From assembly GCA_018136815.1 (NCBI GenBank), contig CM030935.1, positions 6,911,311-6,975,310 of the forward strand: a stretch of 64,000 nucleotides of DNA. Direction: 5' to 3'. The stretch comes from Isochrysis galbana. Taxonomy: Eukaryota; Haptophyta; Isochrysidales; Isochrysidaceae. Both the position numbers and the translations under genes were made by a program. This document shows positions 20,640 to 31,980 of the stretch, one piece after another (the first letter of the stretch is position 1; the number at the start of each line of letters is the position of its first letter). The notes below the pieces were generated by a model. The model saw only the letters and a list, made by a program, of their open reading frames with translations, did not search any database and was not told the DNA's origin.

Positions 20640-22690
20640 GGGCGGAGAAAGATATCGTTTCATGCCCGATTTTTGCCTTTACTACTACCAGCCTCCCCGG
20701 GATAACTACCGACCAAGATTCTACTACTACGTCGCTTCTGTCTCTTCTAATGGCTACCACCACTCCGCTTCCCGGGTCGCCCCTAGTTGCGGGAGATTGA
20801 AACCAGTCCCACCCCAGGGACCGGGCCAAATTTCGCACCTTCAAGTGCCATCCATCGGTATAATGATGCAATTCTTGCGCATACAAGATGTGGACTCCTC
20901 CTAATCTCGCTTGCGCTAGAGTAGATGCTAATTTATGTTTTGCTCCATCCATTCAAATTGTATGTTGCAATCCTTAGATCATTATTATTCACCATGACGG
21001 TACAAGCAACAAGCAACTAGCTCTCCGTTAACGCAGTATCCTGGATAAGCAGCCTTATTAGGTTTAAGATTGCATTTTACCATACAATGTTGCTTGCCCG
21101 TTGCGGGGTCCTTTGCCCAACATCCGGGGATGTCGTGTCTGGAAGAGCATTGGACGATTTGCCGCCCTTTCATGCGATTGTTCTTGCATTCGGAATGCAT
21201 TCGCCCGCCATGAATCGGCGGCACGGTGCCGCCGCTCCAAGGCCCATAAGGGCCCTGTAGTCCATGGCGTTGCTCACTTCGCGTTGGCGTTGGCGTTGCT
21301 CCGCTTTCGCTTTGTCTTGCTCGCACGTGCATTGGCGAAAACTAACTTGATTCTTGCGTAGATACGATATAGCCCACGGCTTATCGTATCCTTTACAGCC
21401 CCCTGGGGCGCCGTGAATGGCAATGTCGCCTTCCGGTGTCACGCATTCCACCGAGGAGCGGACCGCATAGTCCAAATTGAAGTTTTCCCCATCATCGAGG
21501 GTCACGTGAAAGGTCCTCGGGAATCGATGGCCTAGGGCAGTCGTGTCCGTGTATACGTAGAAGTGCCAGATCGGGCGCTTACCCGCCTCGACTTTCGTGA
21601 TTCCTTCGATCGTAGTTTTGACTCGTTGTTGGTTGCCCCTAAGGGCATGGAAGCCTTCACGCTCCAGTGCGCTAGCCAAGTATCGAGTCTTGGTTTTGTA
21701 CGCCTTAACTGGGTCGAAGATGCGGAAAACGATGTACGTGGCAACCTCCTTGAGGGAGGACCGGACCGCGCTAGACTTGCGTGGCGCTGAATCGGCTAGC
21801 TCGCCATAGGTGACTCCAAATTCGTGCGGGACTCCTGAGAGCACCGTTTGGAGTTTGTCGCCGTAGGCCGCCTTGAATTGATTGTGTGCATCGTCGTCGA
21901 CGTAGAAAATCCAAGGGCCCTTTCGGCCCTTATCCATACCGTCTGGCGTGGCATCTAGGCCTTCCAGCCTGGAGAGTAGGAACTTCATGAATGTAGCTAC
22001 ATCCTCACTCTTAATGTCCTTTTTGTCCTCAGCTAGCTGAGCTAGCTGAATGAAAAAGGGGGTGTCTTCAGGCTCCTCTTCCTCCTCTGGAGGGGGGGAA
22101 GCGAATGGGGTAGTGCTGTTTGGGGTCGGCTTTGGATCCGATTGAGGGTCGGCCCGCTTGCGCGACTGTGTGGCTGAGGCTGTTGGGCTGGTGGTTGCTG
22201 GGCTTGCTTGAGTGGTTCCTTCCCCTTGTGTCCATGTGCGGCTTGCGCGTATGACTTGGGCGGCTGATGTAGTTGTTGGTTGGAGGGAGCAAAAGCTCCA
22301 AGGATTGTTTGTTGTGTCATGTGCCCGCCCCCGAGGGGTGCACAGGTGGTAGGAGTTGCCTCCATGGGGGTGGCAGCAGAGCTGCCACACCCCATGGGGA
22401 GTCCTTGAGTGGGTGGCTGAGCCACGGCACTGGTGGGCTGAGCCTGGCTCAGGGTCTGCTGGTCTGCAGGGAACAGGGCCCTGTCTGTTCCCTGCTTCTG
22501 TGGCTGCCTGGGAGGCGAGGGAGGCGGCGCCATCTCGACGTCGTGGTCGGGCGGTGCGGAGGCCTGCGAGCGCTTCGGCTCCGGCGGCTTGGGGCGGCCC
22601 CGTTGGGGCGTCGTGGCGGCGGGGGGCTGGGGAGTGGGAGCGGTCGGCGCGCGCTCCATCGCTAAAACTATAACAATAGTTTTGCCTAGC
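20640..22690 (-). mobile_element. LINE 5' part: gag-like, CCCH and partial endonuclease
   Basis: Same family as the 7465-9622 copy. It starts at the ATG at 22659 (MERAPTAPTPQPPAATTP) after a short 5' UTR with AACTATAACAATAGTT. A Pro/Gln-rich leader is followed, after a change of frame near 22050-22080, by the gag-like domain (GPWIFYVDDDAHNQFKAAYG, ASALEREGFHALRGNQQR), then a CCCH-type segment (CRRFMAGECIPN, GYCVNGELVACCLYRHGE) and the first half of the endonuclease (VHILYAQELHHYTDGWH, DPGSGVVVAIRRD) up to about 20640. At least two or three frame breaks exist, so it is inactive. The endonuclease C-terminal half and reverse transcriptase are missing. Its 5' end abuts the 117-bp satellite. Confidence 0.75.
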
Positions 22691-24450
22691 CTCTAATCGA
22701 AAAGAAAGGACGATCGGCCGATCGGGGGATTGCTCTAGAGTCTAGAACCTTGAATTTACCATCTAAGGTTACCTAATATGAAAACACCCTGGACGGCAAG
22801 ACGCCACTCGACGGCACGGGAGTAGCACAGCTCACCGCAGCCCTCCAGAAGGCGAGCCGCAAGCGCAAACGCCTCGCGGGGCCGACCAAATGGGAGGAGA
22901 AACTCCAAATACCAGAGAACACGTGGGCGCACCTAGCACAGCTATACACGTCCCCTATGGTGACGGCGAGAGACACACACCTACATTTCAAACACATAAC
23001 GCATAGGCGAGTGGGCACGTACAACCGATTCCCCGATAGAGCAAACACGTGTCGCATATGCGGAGCGGCGAACGAATCCTCGACACACCTAGGTGAATGT
23101 ACAGGGATAACCAAAATACTGGACGCGCTGAATAAGATCGCGAGATTCACACCAAGAGCTGAACGGAGCAGGGAAGACACCATCATAGACAACCTTTTTA
23201 TATACCCGAAGGGCGACGCCCCAAAAGCGCTGTACACTCTATATATGTTGGCATGGAGATATATCATAACGGACTTCTATAGAATCCACTATGACAACAT
23301 AGTTTTCTCGGAAGAATCAATTCTGATAAGAACAATAGAAAGATACACCGTTTTGTGTAAAGCTCTATTATTCGCGTACGAAACCGACTCGGCGAGAACA
23401 GCCCAAGCGGGCATGGGTAGGCAACCCAAAAAAAGGATAGATCTAGGCGAACTAAGACCCGCATTTCACATAAGCGACAAAGGCAGGCTCAAACCCAGCG
23501 AGGAGCTGGCCAAGCTAGCCGCCAAACTGGGAATCGAGCACGCTGTCCAAGAGACCGGGGAGCAAGGTGAAGAGGATGAATGAATCACTTAGGAAACCGA
23601 TAAGAGAAGACACCACTAGAGGCAACGCGACCCAGACGGGACCCAACCACCTAAACACGACCGGGAAGACAAGACACACGCGAGAGCAAGACCAACAGGC
23701 CCGCCCAGACCCCACGCTCCAAACCAGACCTCATGTAGTGCACGGAGGCCGGACCCCGGAAACCAAAGAAAAAGGAAAGAAGGGGGGCAGGCGAGGAGGT
23801 GGAGGGAGGGGAGGTAAGGGCGATGGGAATAGAGCTGGAAAGCCCAGTAGACGGTAGGTGTGTAGCCCTGAATCTTCAGATGTTTTTTTTTCTAAGGTTA
23901 CCTAATAAAGATCGTTGTCGGATGAGGAGCTCTAGCCTCCAATCGAAAAGAAAGGACGATCGGCCGATCGGGGGACTGCTCTAGAGTCTAGAGTCTAGAG
24001 TCTAGAACCTTGAATTTACCATCTAAGGTTACCTAATAAAGATCGTTGTCGGATGAGGAGCTCTAGCCTCTAATCGAAAAGAAAGGACGATCGGCCGATC
24101 GGGGGACTGCTCTAGAGTCTAGAACCTTGAATTTACCATCTAAGGTTACCTAATAAAGATCGTTGTCGGATGAGGAGCTCTAGCCTCTAATCGAAAAGAA
24201 AGGACGATCGGCCGATCGGGGGACTGCTCTAGAGTCTAGAACCTTGAATTTACCATCTAAGGTTACCTAATAAAGATCGTTGTCGGATGAGGAGCTCTAG
24301 CCTCTAATCGAAAAGAAAGGACGATCGGCCGATCGGGGGACTGCTCTAGAGTCTAGAACCTTGAATTTACCATCTAAGGTTACCTAATAAAGATCGTTGT
24401 CGGATGAGGAGCTCTAGCCTCCAATCGAAAAAAAGAAAAGAAAGGACGGT
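22687..24450 (+). repeat. 117-bp tandem satellite, about six units, split by a LINE
   Basis: The unit runs from TAAGGTTACCTAATAAAG through GAGCTCTAGCCTCTAATCG, GGACGATCGGCCGATCGG and GCTCTAGAGTCTAGAACC to the next TAAGG. Starts at about 23893, 24023, 24140, 24257 and 24374 give spacings of 130, 117, 117 and 117; the 130 spacing comes from extra TCTAGAG copies. Part of one unit lies at 22687-22778, left of the LINE insertion. Units are almost identical, differing at one or two bases. Each contains the palindromes CGATCGGCCGATCG, TCTAGAGTCTAGA and GAGCTC. Confidence 0.9.
22779..23890 (+). mobile_element. 5'-truncated LINE insertion with target-site duplication
   Basis: Open from 22780 to the stop at 23581-23583 (268 residues). 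It encodes the C-terminal end of the LINE polyprotein: RKRKRLAGPTKWEEKL, HFKHITHRRVGTYNRF, then CRICGAANESSTHLGEC (zinc motif), a helical segment (LYMLAWRYIITDFYRIHYDN) and a basic/acidic tail. A 3' UTR of about 300 bases ends in CTTCAGATG and a run of nine T. The insertion is flanked by TCTAAGGTTACCTAATA at 22762-22778 and 23891-23907, a 17-base direct repeat that is part of the satellite unit. It is homologous to 5396-6991. The open frame and intact flanking repeats suggest it is recent. Confidence 0.85.
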
Positions 24451-24702
24451 CGGCCGATCGGGCGCCGTCGGCACAAAGCCAATACAAAACCCACCCCGTC
24501 GCAAAGGTCCAAATATAGCCAGTCCAACCCCCACCGGTCGACCAAGCTCCAAATATAGCCTCCTTGCCTTCCCCCCCCCGCCCCCCCCCCCCCCCCTAAA
24601 GAGCCGCTTGGTCCTTTCCCGCGGCGGGCGCGCCAAATCTTTCTCCTCTCTCCCTCTCTCGATTGAGATTAGAAGAGTGTGTCCCCCTCCTCCCTCTCTA
24701 GT

Positions 24703-24763
<61 letters not shown>

Positions 24764-25020
24764 CGTCATCATCATCTTTTGCCAGATTTCGGTGGGTCGC
24801 AGGGTCGCGCCAGCAGAGAATAATTCGCTAATCTGCGATAATTCAAACACCAACTCGGGGCCTCCGCGAGGCCAGAGGTCTGTGAGACTTACCAACTCTC
24901 TCCCAAGCCACTTGCGACAATCAGAAAGAAGAGGGCTGTCTCGTGAAAAAAGGCCTCGAGTGGCCTCAAGAAAGGAGGCGCAGTCTCCTTCCCTCTCTCA
25001 CTCTCTCACTCTCTCTCTCG
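24451..25020. repeat. Intergenic stretch with (CT)n microsatellite
   Basis: An uninterrupted CT dinucleotide run of about 27 units lies at 24705-24758, followed by a short CAT/CGT repeat. Poly-C occurs at 24571-24596. Positions 24790-25020 probably hold the promoter and 5' UTR of the PX-domain gene. No core element was recognised. Confidence 0.6.
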
Positions 25021-28000
25021 ATGGCGCGGCCGGCTCTCACTCTCTCTCCTCAGGTGAGGAAGGGCGAGCCTGGGCGGGTGGAGGAGGAGACGGAGGGGAG
25101 GGCGGTCAGGTGGCGGCAGTTTCGGCCGCCCTCCCCCCTCCCTCCCCCTTCCCCCCCCCCTTCTCTTCTCTCTCTCCCTGTACCCAGATCCCACCCTCCG
25201 ACGCCCCAAAGCTTTCTTCTCTTCTTTCTGTTCTCTCCCTTCTGTCTTCTCTCTCTTCTCTCTTCTCTCTTCTCTCTCTTCTCTTTGCTCTCTCCCTCCC
25301 TCCCCTCTCCCCCCCCCCCCTCCTTTACACACGCGCATGAACACACACACACAACTCCTCTCCTCACCCTCCGACTCCTCGTCCCGACCCATCCCGCTTC
25401 CCTTCCCTCCCCTCCCCAACCTGTGTGCCTCCTCTCGCTACGTTCTTCTACTCTTCTATGCCCCCGCGGCCCGCCGTGCCCTCACCCGCGTGGCAGTCCT
25501 GCTTAACGTGGCAGTCCTGCTTAGTGCTGCCTCAGCCATCTGCTCGGCTCCTTGCTGCACTACCTCTCCGGTCAGGTGACCGGCTTCTTTGAAGAGGACG
25601 GATCGACCAAGTACCACATACACACCCCGCTCGCCACCGTTTCGGCGCCTACACGGCCAGATGTCGTCGCCGGGGTCTTTGATCCCAACGTCGCCGCCGT
25701 GCGCCGTCGCTTCAACGAGTTCAAGGCGTTGCATGCTGCCCTCTCCTCACTCACGCCCGCCGTGCGTGCCGAGGCCTTCCCAATCGCCAAGTCTGTCTTC
25801 GGAGGAGAGGCCGTCAAGAAGGAGAGGGTGCGCAGTTTGCGGCACACCACTTTGCGGCCATCATGTGGAGGGAGGAGCGCGAGCTCTGCCACACTGTTGG
25901 TGGGGCGGGCAGTGGCGAGCGTCGCGAGGTCGGGGGCAGGCACGTCTTGCCGCTGCGGAGAACCGGGGGCGAGCACATCGCTCACACACTGTAGCGCCTA
26001 GTCCAGCACTTCGCCAAGCTGGCGAATGTGGCCCGCGTTGACGCCTGATGCTCACATGCGACCTTCACGCCTCAGGTCAAGAAGCTGCAGGTGTACCTTG
26101 AGGGCCTCGTCGCCGCGACTGCTCCCACGCCTCCTCTAGTGCTCCTCACCTTCCTTGGCGTCCCGCTCGGCATGTCGGCCGAGGCGCAGCTGGCAGCCGT
26201 GGCGCCGCGTTGGGCGGCGCTGTGCGCACGTAAGGCCGAGCTGCTCGCCGACGCGCGGCGCAAGTGGAAGCTCGAGGCCGAGGCACTCAAGCACCAGATG
26301 ACAGCGATGGAGCAGACGGTGAGGATGCGACTGCCAACTCCGTCCACACGGGCCGATCGGGAGGCGTTTTGTTGCATTGCCTAGCATTCATCACGTGCGC
26401 GTACCGGCCGGCCCAATCAGGTCACGTTGCTAGAAAAGGAGGTTAAGCTCCAGGAGGCCAATCTGGCGAAGCTTGAAGCGGGCGAGGCGGTCAGTGGCTC
26501 GACGCGCGCCAACTCGAAAGCCTCCGCATCGAGCGCCGCCGAGCTCGCCGCTGGCGAGGAGACGCCCCCCGGGTCGTGCATGCCTGGCGCCTGCGGCCGC
26601 GGCAGCAAGCCCGTCACGGCGACTGCGGCCTCCCTTTCGTCCGAATCCACCGGCCCCGCCAATGGCGTAGTGCGCGACTCGGGACTTAGTGAGGGTTCAG
26701 GCAGTAGCGGCGGTGGTGGGCGGGCGGGCGAGGTGGAGGCCTTACTGGGAACGATCGAGGACAAGTTGGCAAGTACCCAGGCGCAGCTGTACGATTGCCG
26801 TCGCTTGAGCTACTTCCCCGCGGCAGAGGGCTACCGGCTACGCTTCTCGTACAAGGAGATGTACATCGGTTTCAAGGACTTGCTGCTCGAAAGGGTGAGG
26901 CCAGGCACAGGCGCGGTTCGAGTCATCCGCGCAACAACTGAGTCCATTGCCCAAGATGGGTCTCTCGCGCGATCGCGCAGCAGCTGCGCTAGACCGCCCG
27001 ACTAGCCCACCCCGGCCGCACCCGCAGTTGGCCGGCTCGGCCGAACTCTCAATCCGGCCGGCCTCGCGCTCGCGCCGCAAGTCATCCCGGGGCCACTCGA
27101 CGTACCCGCAGCTAACCATCAGGTGGGGTGGCGGTCTGGCCGACAGCGCCGGCACTGCCGGAGCTGATAATGGCGACACGGGCGGGTTGCTGCAGTTCGT
27201 GGCAACGGGCGTCTCGTTGGTCAACAGGACAGAGGTACGCCCTTCCCAGACAGTGGCTCAGGCACTCGGGCCAGCGGCCGCGGCGCGCCCCGCGGCACCC
27301 TTGCCCAACACGGCCAACCGGCCCACACCAGGTGCTGGGCACCGAGTTCTCGCCCACAATCGCCTTTGGCCGCCTTGCGATTGCCGCCTCGTTTGTGGCG
27401 GAAGTTCCTCTGGTCTATCGGCCTAAGCGGCGCAAGTGGAAGTTCGAGAAGGACTTTGGCATCCGGCTCTTGGAGTGTAGGTGCGCGAGCGGCCGCTAGC
27501 CGGTTGCTTGCCGCGTGCCCATCTGCGACGACCACCCGACCGCAACGCCACCGGCTCTCCCACAGGACAAACCTCGGCCCATCTGACCTTGGCCCTGTGC
27601 GCACTGTGGTCTCGGCCGTGATTGAGAGGATTCTGAAGAAGCTGCTCTTGGCCCAACTTGGGCCCAACCTTGGCGACTACCTATGCCAGGCGAGGCGCAT
27701 GCGCCGCCGCCTGCGTGTGCACGCGCTGATACCACCGCGCGTCTACCGCCCCGTGCGGAGGCTGCGGCGTCTCATTGCCACCATCGTTCCTTCCAGGCAC
27801 GGCACGGCGCATCAATCTCGCTCGACCTTGCGGTCACTGGACCTCCGGCCGCCATCTTTGAGCAGCCCATCGCCGGGTCGGACGGGTGCGAGATGGCCTG
27901 CATTTGGGGCAGAGACGAATGGGCCGTCCGTTTCCGCCCCACCCTCGCTGTGCCCCCCACCCTCGCTGTGCCGACGTTCCCCACCCCGAACCCCCACCCC

Positions 28001-30870
28001 GCATTCCCAATGCGTAAATGCCTCTACCTCACCTCAGTGCGCACGTTCCCGTGTATACATCAGGCCGGCGCAGCTACTAGGCCTCTCACCCGCGCAGATG
28101 CAGATGGTGCTCGAGGCGGTCCGCGGCCTCTCCTCGGCCCAGAAGCCTGCAGGTAGCAACCATGCCCCCATAGGGCAGCAAGAAGGGTGGGGCGCTGCTG
28201 GCTTTGACGCGGCTGCCGCTGCGGCCGCCGCCACGGCCGCCCTAGACGCCGCGGCCACGGCGCTTCGCCCTGCTTCAGACGTCACGTTCACCAGCTCCGT
28301 TGCCTCGCTCTCACAACTTGTCCGCCTACTTTCGCGACTCGCGGAAGTGGACGCGCCAGAGTTGCGCGCCACCTTGGTGGCAGCCTTCGAAAGCCTCCCT
28401 GCGGCCCACTATGGTACGCCTCCTCCCGACGTCGACGCGGTCCTCAGGCGTGTTTCCGAGCTCGATCACAAGCCTGCGCGTGTGCATCTCACAGTGCGCT
28501 CGCTCGCAGTCGGCATCGAGCCGGATGCCGCCCTCGCAACGGCGGTCCTCGCGGTCGAGCAGGCACTCGTCAGCGAAAAGGCGTCGCACGGGTCGGCGCG
28601 TAAGTTCCTCAACCAAATCGAGAGGGAGGCCCAGTTGCTGCTCTCCGCCGTGCGTCGGTCGGTGAGGCACGCCACCTCAGCAGTCGCGTTGTCCATGCGC
28701 GGAGGCGACGAGGGCAACCTAGTCTTGCACTGCGACGAGGTAAGGGCACGTGGCTGCATCCTCCGAGTGCAAGGCGTGACACGTTGCACGCGCACTGTGG
28801 GTGCGGTCTCCGGCATAGCCCTCGCCAACCCTACGCCCGTGGCTCCACCGCCCCTCCTCTGCGGCATCTCAGGCAGCAGTTGACTACGGTCCCTACGTCT
28901 CCTGGCTCTTTACGCCTGCCGTCCGCGACTACACGCTCCAGCTGCATGTGCGTGAGGACGGCCAGATCCAACTCGATGTCTCCGCCCCGGCCGCCAGGTC
29001 GGTACAACGACGCCTGCCCGAGGCGGAGGGGCAGGGACACCCTGATCCGAACGGCCACGCCGTGCCGTCCATCGCCGCCGCCTCGTCACATCCGCACGAC
29101 AAGACGATTGCGTTCGATGACGAGTTCGCCTCTGGAGCGATCCAGCTTCCTGAGGTTCCCATCTCGCCCCTCGATGGAACGTCCTCCCGCGCCTCGCCAG
29201 GGATGCTCCGACCACCACCCGGCGGTCTGGTAGCGCTGCTAGATGGTCCGGGCATGGGGCACTTGCCCATGGCGGATGAAGGCCAACGCCTGCGCCTGCT
29301 ACGTCTTGTCGCTCGTCGAATGGGCATCTCGCTCATCGTGCACGGCGCAGAGATGTGCCACGTATCCCTTGTCCAGGCACCCGAGGACCAGCCGCTGCCG
29401 CCCCCACCAGAACTGCGGGGCGCGCCACACTCCCGTGAGGAAGCGGGTGTGGACGGTGGCTCGTCGGAGCCCATCTCTGTCGAGGCCGTCCCCGACACCA
29501 TACTTGCAGCCGATCTCGATGCCACCCTCGGCAAGGCACGCTGCGCCAGCGAGTCGCCGACCTGCCTGTCTCTCGACGAGCGTCTGAATCGTGTTGCAGA
29601 ACGTCCGGCTCACGTGGGCGGCAACCTTGTCGGCGTCGCAGAGGCCATGGCGGCCTGGGACCCGACCAAACGGACGGGCAACGCACCTCCCAACCCCGTG
29701 TTGCCGGCCACCGCAGCAGCGGCCGCCGCAGCGGTGAATGCGCAGGCCAATGGCGCCGCGCACCAACCGCGCGTCTTCGACGTTTCGTCCAAGGCGAGGC
29801 CGCGCGGGCCGCGCGCCACGTTGGCCGTCCTCGAGAATCAGCGCCGGTCGGCACCGTGGCGACCGTGGAGCTCCGGGGATTTGGCCCAGCGCGTCCTTGC
29901 CGACGAGGCTCCTCCGGGTGTCTTCTCGGAGGAGGCGCCCTTCAGGGGGGGCACTTGCCGTGGTTGGCAGTCTCTGGAAGAAGTGCCACTCCCTCGTGGT
30001 GCGGCCCGCTGGGTTGGCAACTGGAGATGTGAGGCCGCTTTGCAATCTAGTGATGACGGCTGGCTGTTCGCGCCCACTTGGCGAGGCCCGTGGTCGACGA
30101 CGCCCTCCGCTATTGCCTTCGTGCGCCGCCGTCGGTGGATACGCACGGCGGAGTTCTCGTCGGATGCCCCTGTAGCAAAACCTCGCACCACGGGCGGCAA
30201 GACTGCGAGCTTCGATTCTGGGGCGCTCGCCGCTCCCGCCAATGGCCGAAGTCGCGCGTCGGCCGACGGTACACGCACGACCATGGCAGATGCGCTCGCG
30301 CCTGCCGCATGCGGCATGCAGACCTCAGGAAACGGTGCGCCACGTGCGGGTCCAACGCCGCCGCCCGTAGCGCCTCAGCCTTCGGAGGGCTTGGCTTTCG
30401 GAGGCGCCTTGCTCCAGATGCGCACGGCTCCCGGCGCTCGCCTCTGCCTTCGTGGCAGCGACCTCGAGTTGAGCTCGAGGCCTGTGATTCTTCTGCAGCA
30501 TGCTCGCAGTCTAATCGATGAACATTGCGTCAACGACGAGCTGAGCAGGCCCCTGCATCTCGCCCTAGACGTATTGAGCAAGTATCTCATGGGCGCCTCC
30601 CTGAAGGTACAGTCGGCCGTCTCGGCTACGGTGCTTAGTGATGGAGAGGATGGCGGCGCCTTCTCCATCCATGCCGCCTCGCGGCCGGTGCCCCGCAGCG
30701 ACGGCGAGACGTCCGACGAGGTCGCTTCTCCGCTGCCTTGCCTCGAGATGGAAAACGAGGTGCTCATCCTCGACTTGGTGGCTGACGTTGGGGACCTTGT
30801 GAAGGCATTCGCTAACAACATCAATCGGGTCACGCCTAATCCCACACTTGCGTCGGCCCGGGTGATGTGA
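25021..30870 (+). CDS. PX-domain and DysF-domain protein, ten exons
   Basis: Reconstructed exons: 25021-25053, 25576-25827, 26076-26318, 26421-26894, 27112-27234, 27332-27480, 27566-27716, 27797-27885, 28064-28739, 28873-30870. All have GT-AG borders with matching phases, 1395 residues in total. The first exon and the exon 7 end are least certain. Residues 12-125 form a PX (phosphoinositide-binding) domain: KYHIHTPLATV, VRRRFNEFKALHAAL, and KKLQVYLEGLVAA across an exon join. A coiled-coil-like segment follows (TLLEKEVKLQEANLAKLEAG). Residues 310-520 hold an unrecognised beta-rich region (GGLLQFVATGVSLVN, EFSPTIAFGRLAIAA) reminiscent of membrane or lipid-binding folds. Near 1089-1155 lies a DysF/peroxin-like motif with spaced Trp (WVGNWRCEA, DGWLFAPTW, FVRRRRWIR). 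PX targets endosomal membranes; DysF occurs in dysferlin, TECPR1 and Pex30-type proteins. A role in membrane traffic or lipid transfer is inference. Confidence 0.72.
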
Positions 30871-31980
30871 TTGTGTGCCACGGCCATGCTATGTGAGCAG
30901 TTGGTGGATTTGTAGCGATACGTGGCTCGCGCGAGGAGGGATGTTGGCGTGTCAAGCACCTCGAGCTTGAGCCGGTGCCCAAACCGCCGCCACAACGTGC
31001 TCCCAAGGGCAGCGACGTCACGCGTGTCGCCCATCGCCGCGCTTCCGCGCACGAATGGCCAGCATCCCTTCCCGTTTGAAAAGTGGATACCTGAGACCTA
31101 CACTTTGCTATTCGGTTTAACGTTCCCGATTCCTAGTATAGAGTATGGTCCCGAAGGTTTAGTGGAAGTGCTGCGATTCAAGGCAAAAAAAAAATGAGGC
31201 TTGGGTTAGCGAGGTGGACACCGGGTTAGGGACAGGCCAGAGTTTCGTTTGAGACCTGCCCAAATTTCGTTCGATATTTCGTCCATATTTCGCGTTCCCC
31301 CCCCCAAATTTCGACAATATTTCGCTTGCGCTCAGCTATGATATTTTAGATTTTAGTGAGTACTAGTATAAAGTTTATAATAAAGCACCTATCTATTTAT
31401 TAATTACTATTACTACCTACGGCTACACGGCTACGGGCTACGGCGCACTTAGTGATGCATTAATTGATTGAACACTCTAAGGAATAAAGCACAAGGCACA
31501 AGGCACAAGATGTCATCATTCACGTGTCACGTTGGTTGTACCGGAGCATCAATGCGCACACTCGAGCTGGTCGCTGGTCGGACAACGAATTCATTTGCGC
31601 ATCTCCAAACATGCACTTCAATAACGAAAACACTCGCTCACACGCCGCCGCGGAATTGGGTGACAAAGCAAAGGCAATGCGGGCGGCTCGAGACCAAGCT
31701 GGAAGCTGAGAGTGGTTTGCCCTCCACCCAGCTGCATGATGGAGGATGTAAAAGATTGAACGTCACTACGATCGCCGATGGTGAAGCCTCTTGCGGCTGT
31801 GATGTACACCGGCAACTCTCGAATGAGTGGATCAGCGAGTCCAAGGAATAGTGGGAGTAGCTCGAGCTTTCTCACGAAGGCCGCGTCAACGCGCGTGCAA
31901 GCGAAAGATGGGTCAAAAGCCCTAAGTAAGCCCAAGGCCTCGTGTTGCTTCTTGCAATGGTATGGGACCGCGCACTGATC
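30871..31980. other. Intergenic stretch
   Basis: AT richer from 31080 to 31500, with repeated AAATTTCG and ATATTTCG strings at 31258-31330. No coding region, RNA gene or element end recognised. Confidence 0.45.

Larger units (their letters stand above)
18970..20640. other. Low-complexity upstream region of transketolase
   Basis: Nearly all purine-rich or homopolymer sequence: GGGGAG tracts at 18975-19460, a 146-bp duplicated block, poly-G and poly-C runs at 20172-20410. The long Arg/Gly or Pro/Ser frames are translated repeats. The transketolase promoter must lie in the first part (18970-19700), but no core motif is evident. Positions 19560-19830 are more complex in sequence but have no recognisable gene. 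Confidence 0.55.

Noticed and set aside
20097-20705. Pro/Gly-rich proteins on both strands
   Set aside because: They are translations of homopolymers and GGGGAG repeats.
23886-24430. Regular repeats as a CRISPR array
   Set aside because: The 117-bp units are contiguous and nearly identical, with no variable spacers, in a eukaryotic setting.
27366-28883. 505-residue continuous frame in the PX-DysF gene
   Set aside because: It mixes exons and introns. The exon model with matched phases gives better protein sequence.
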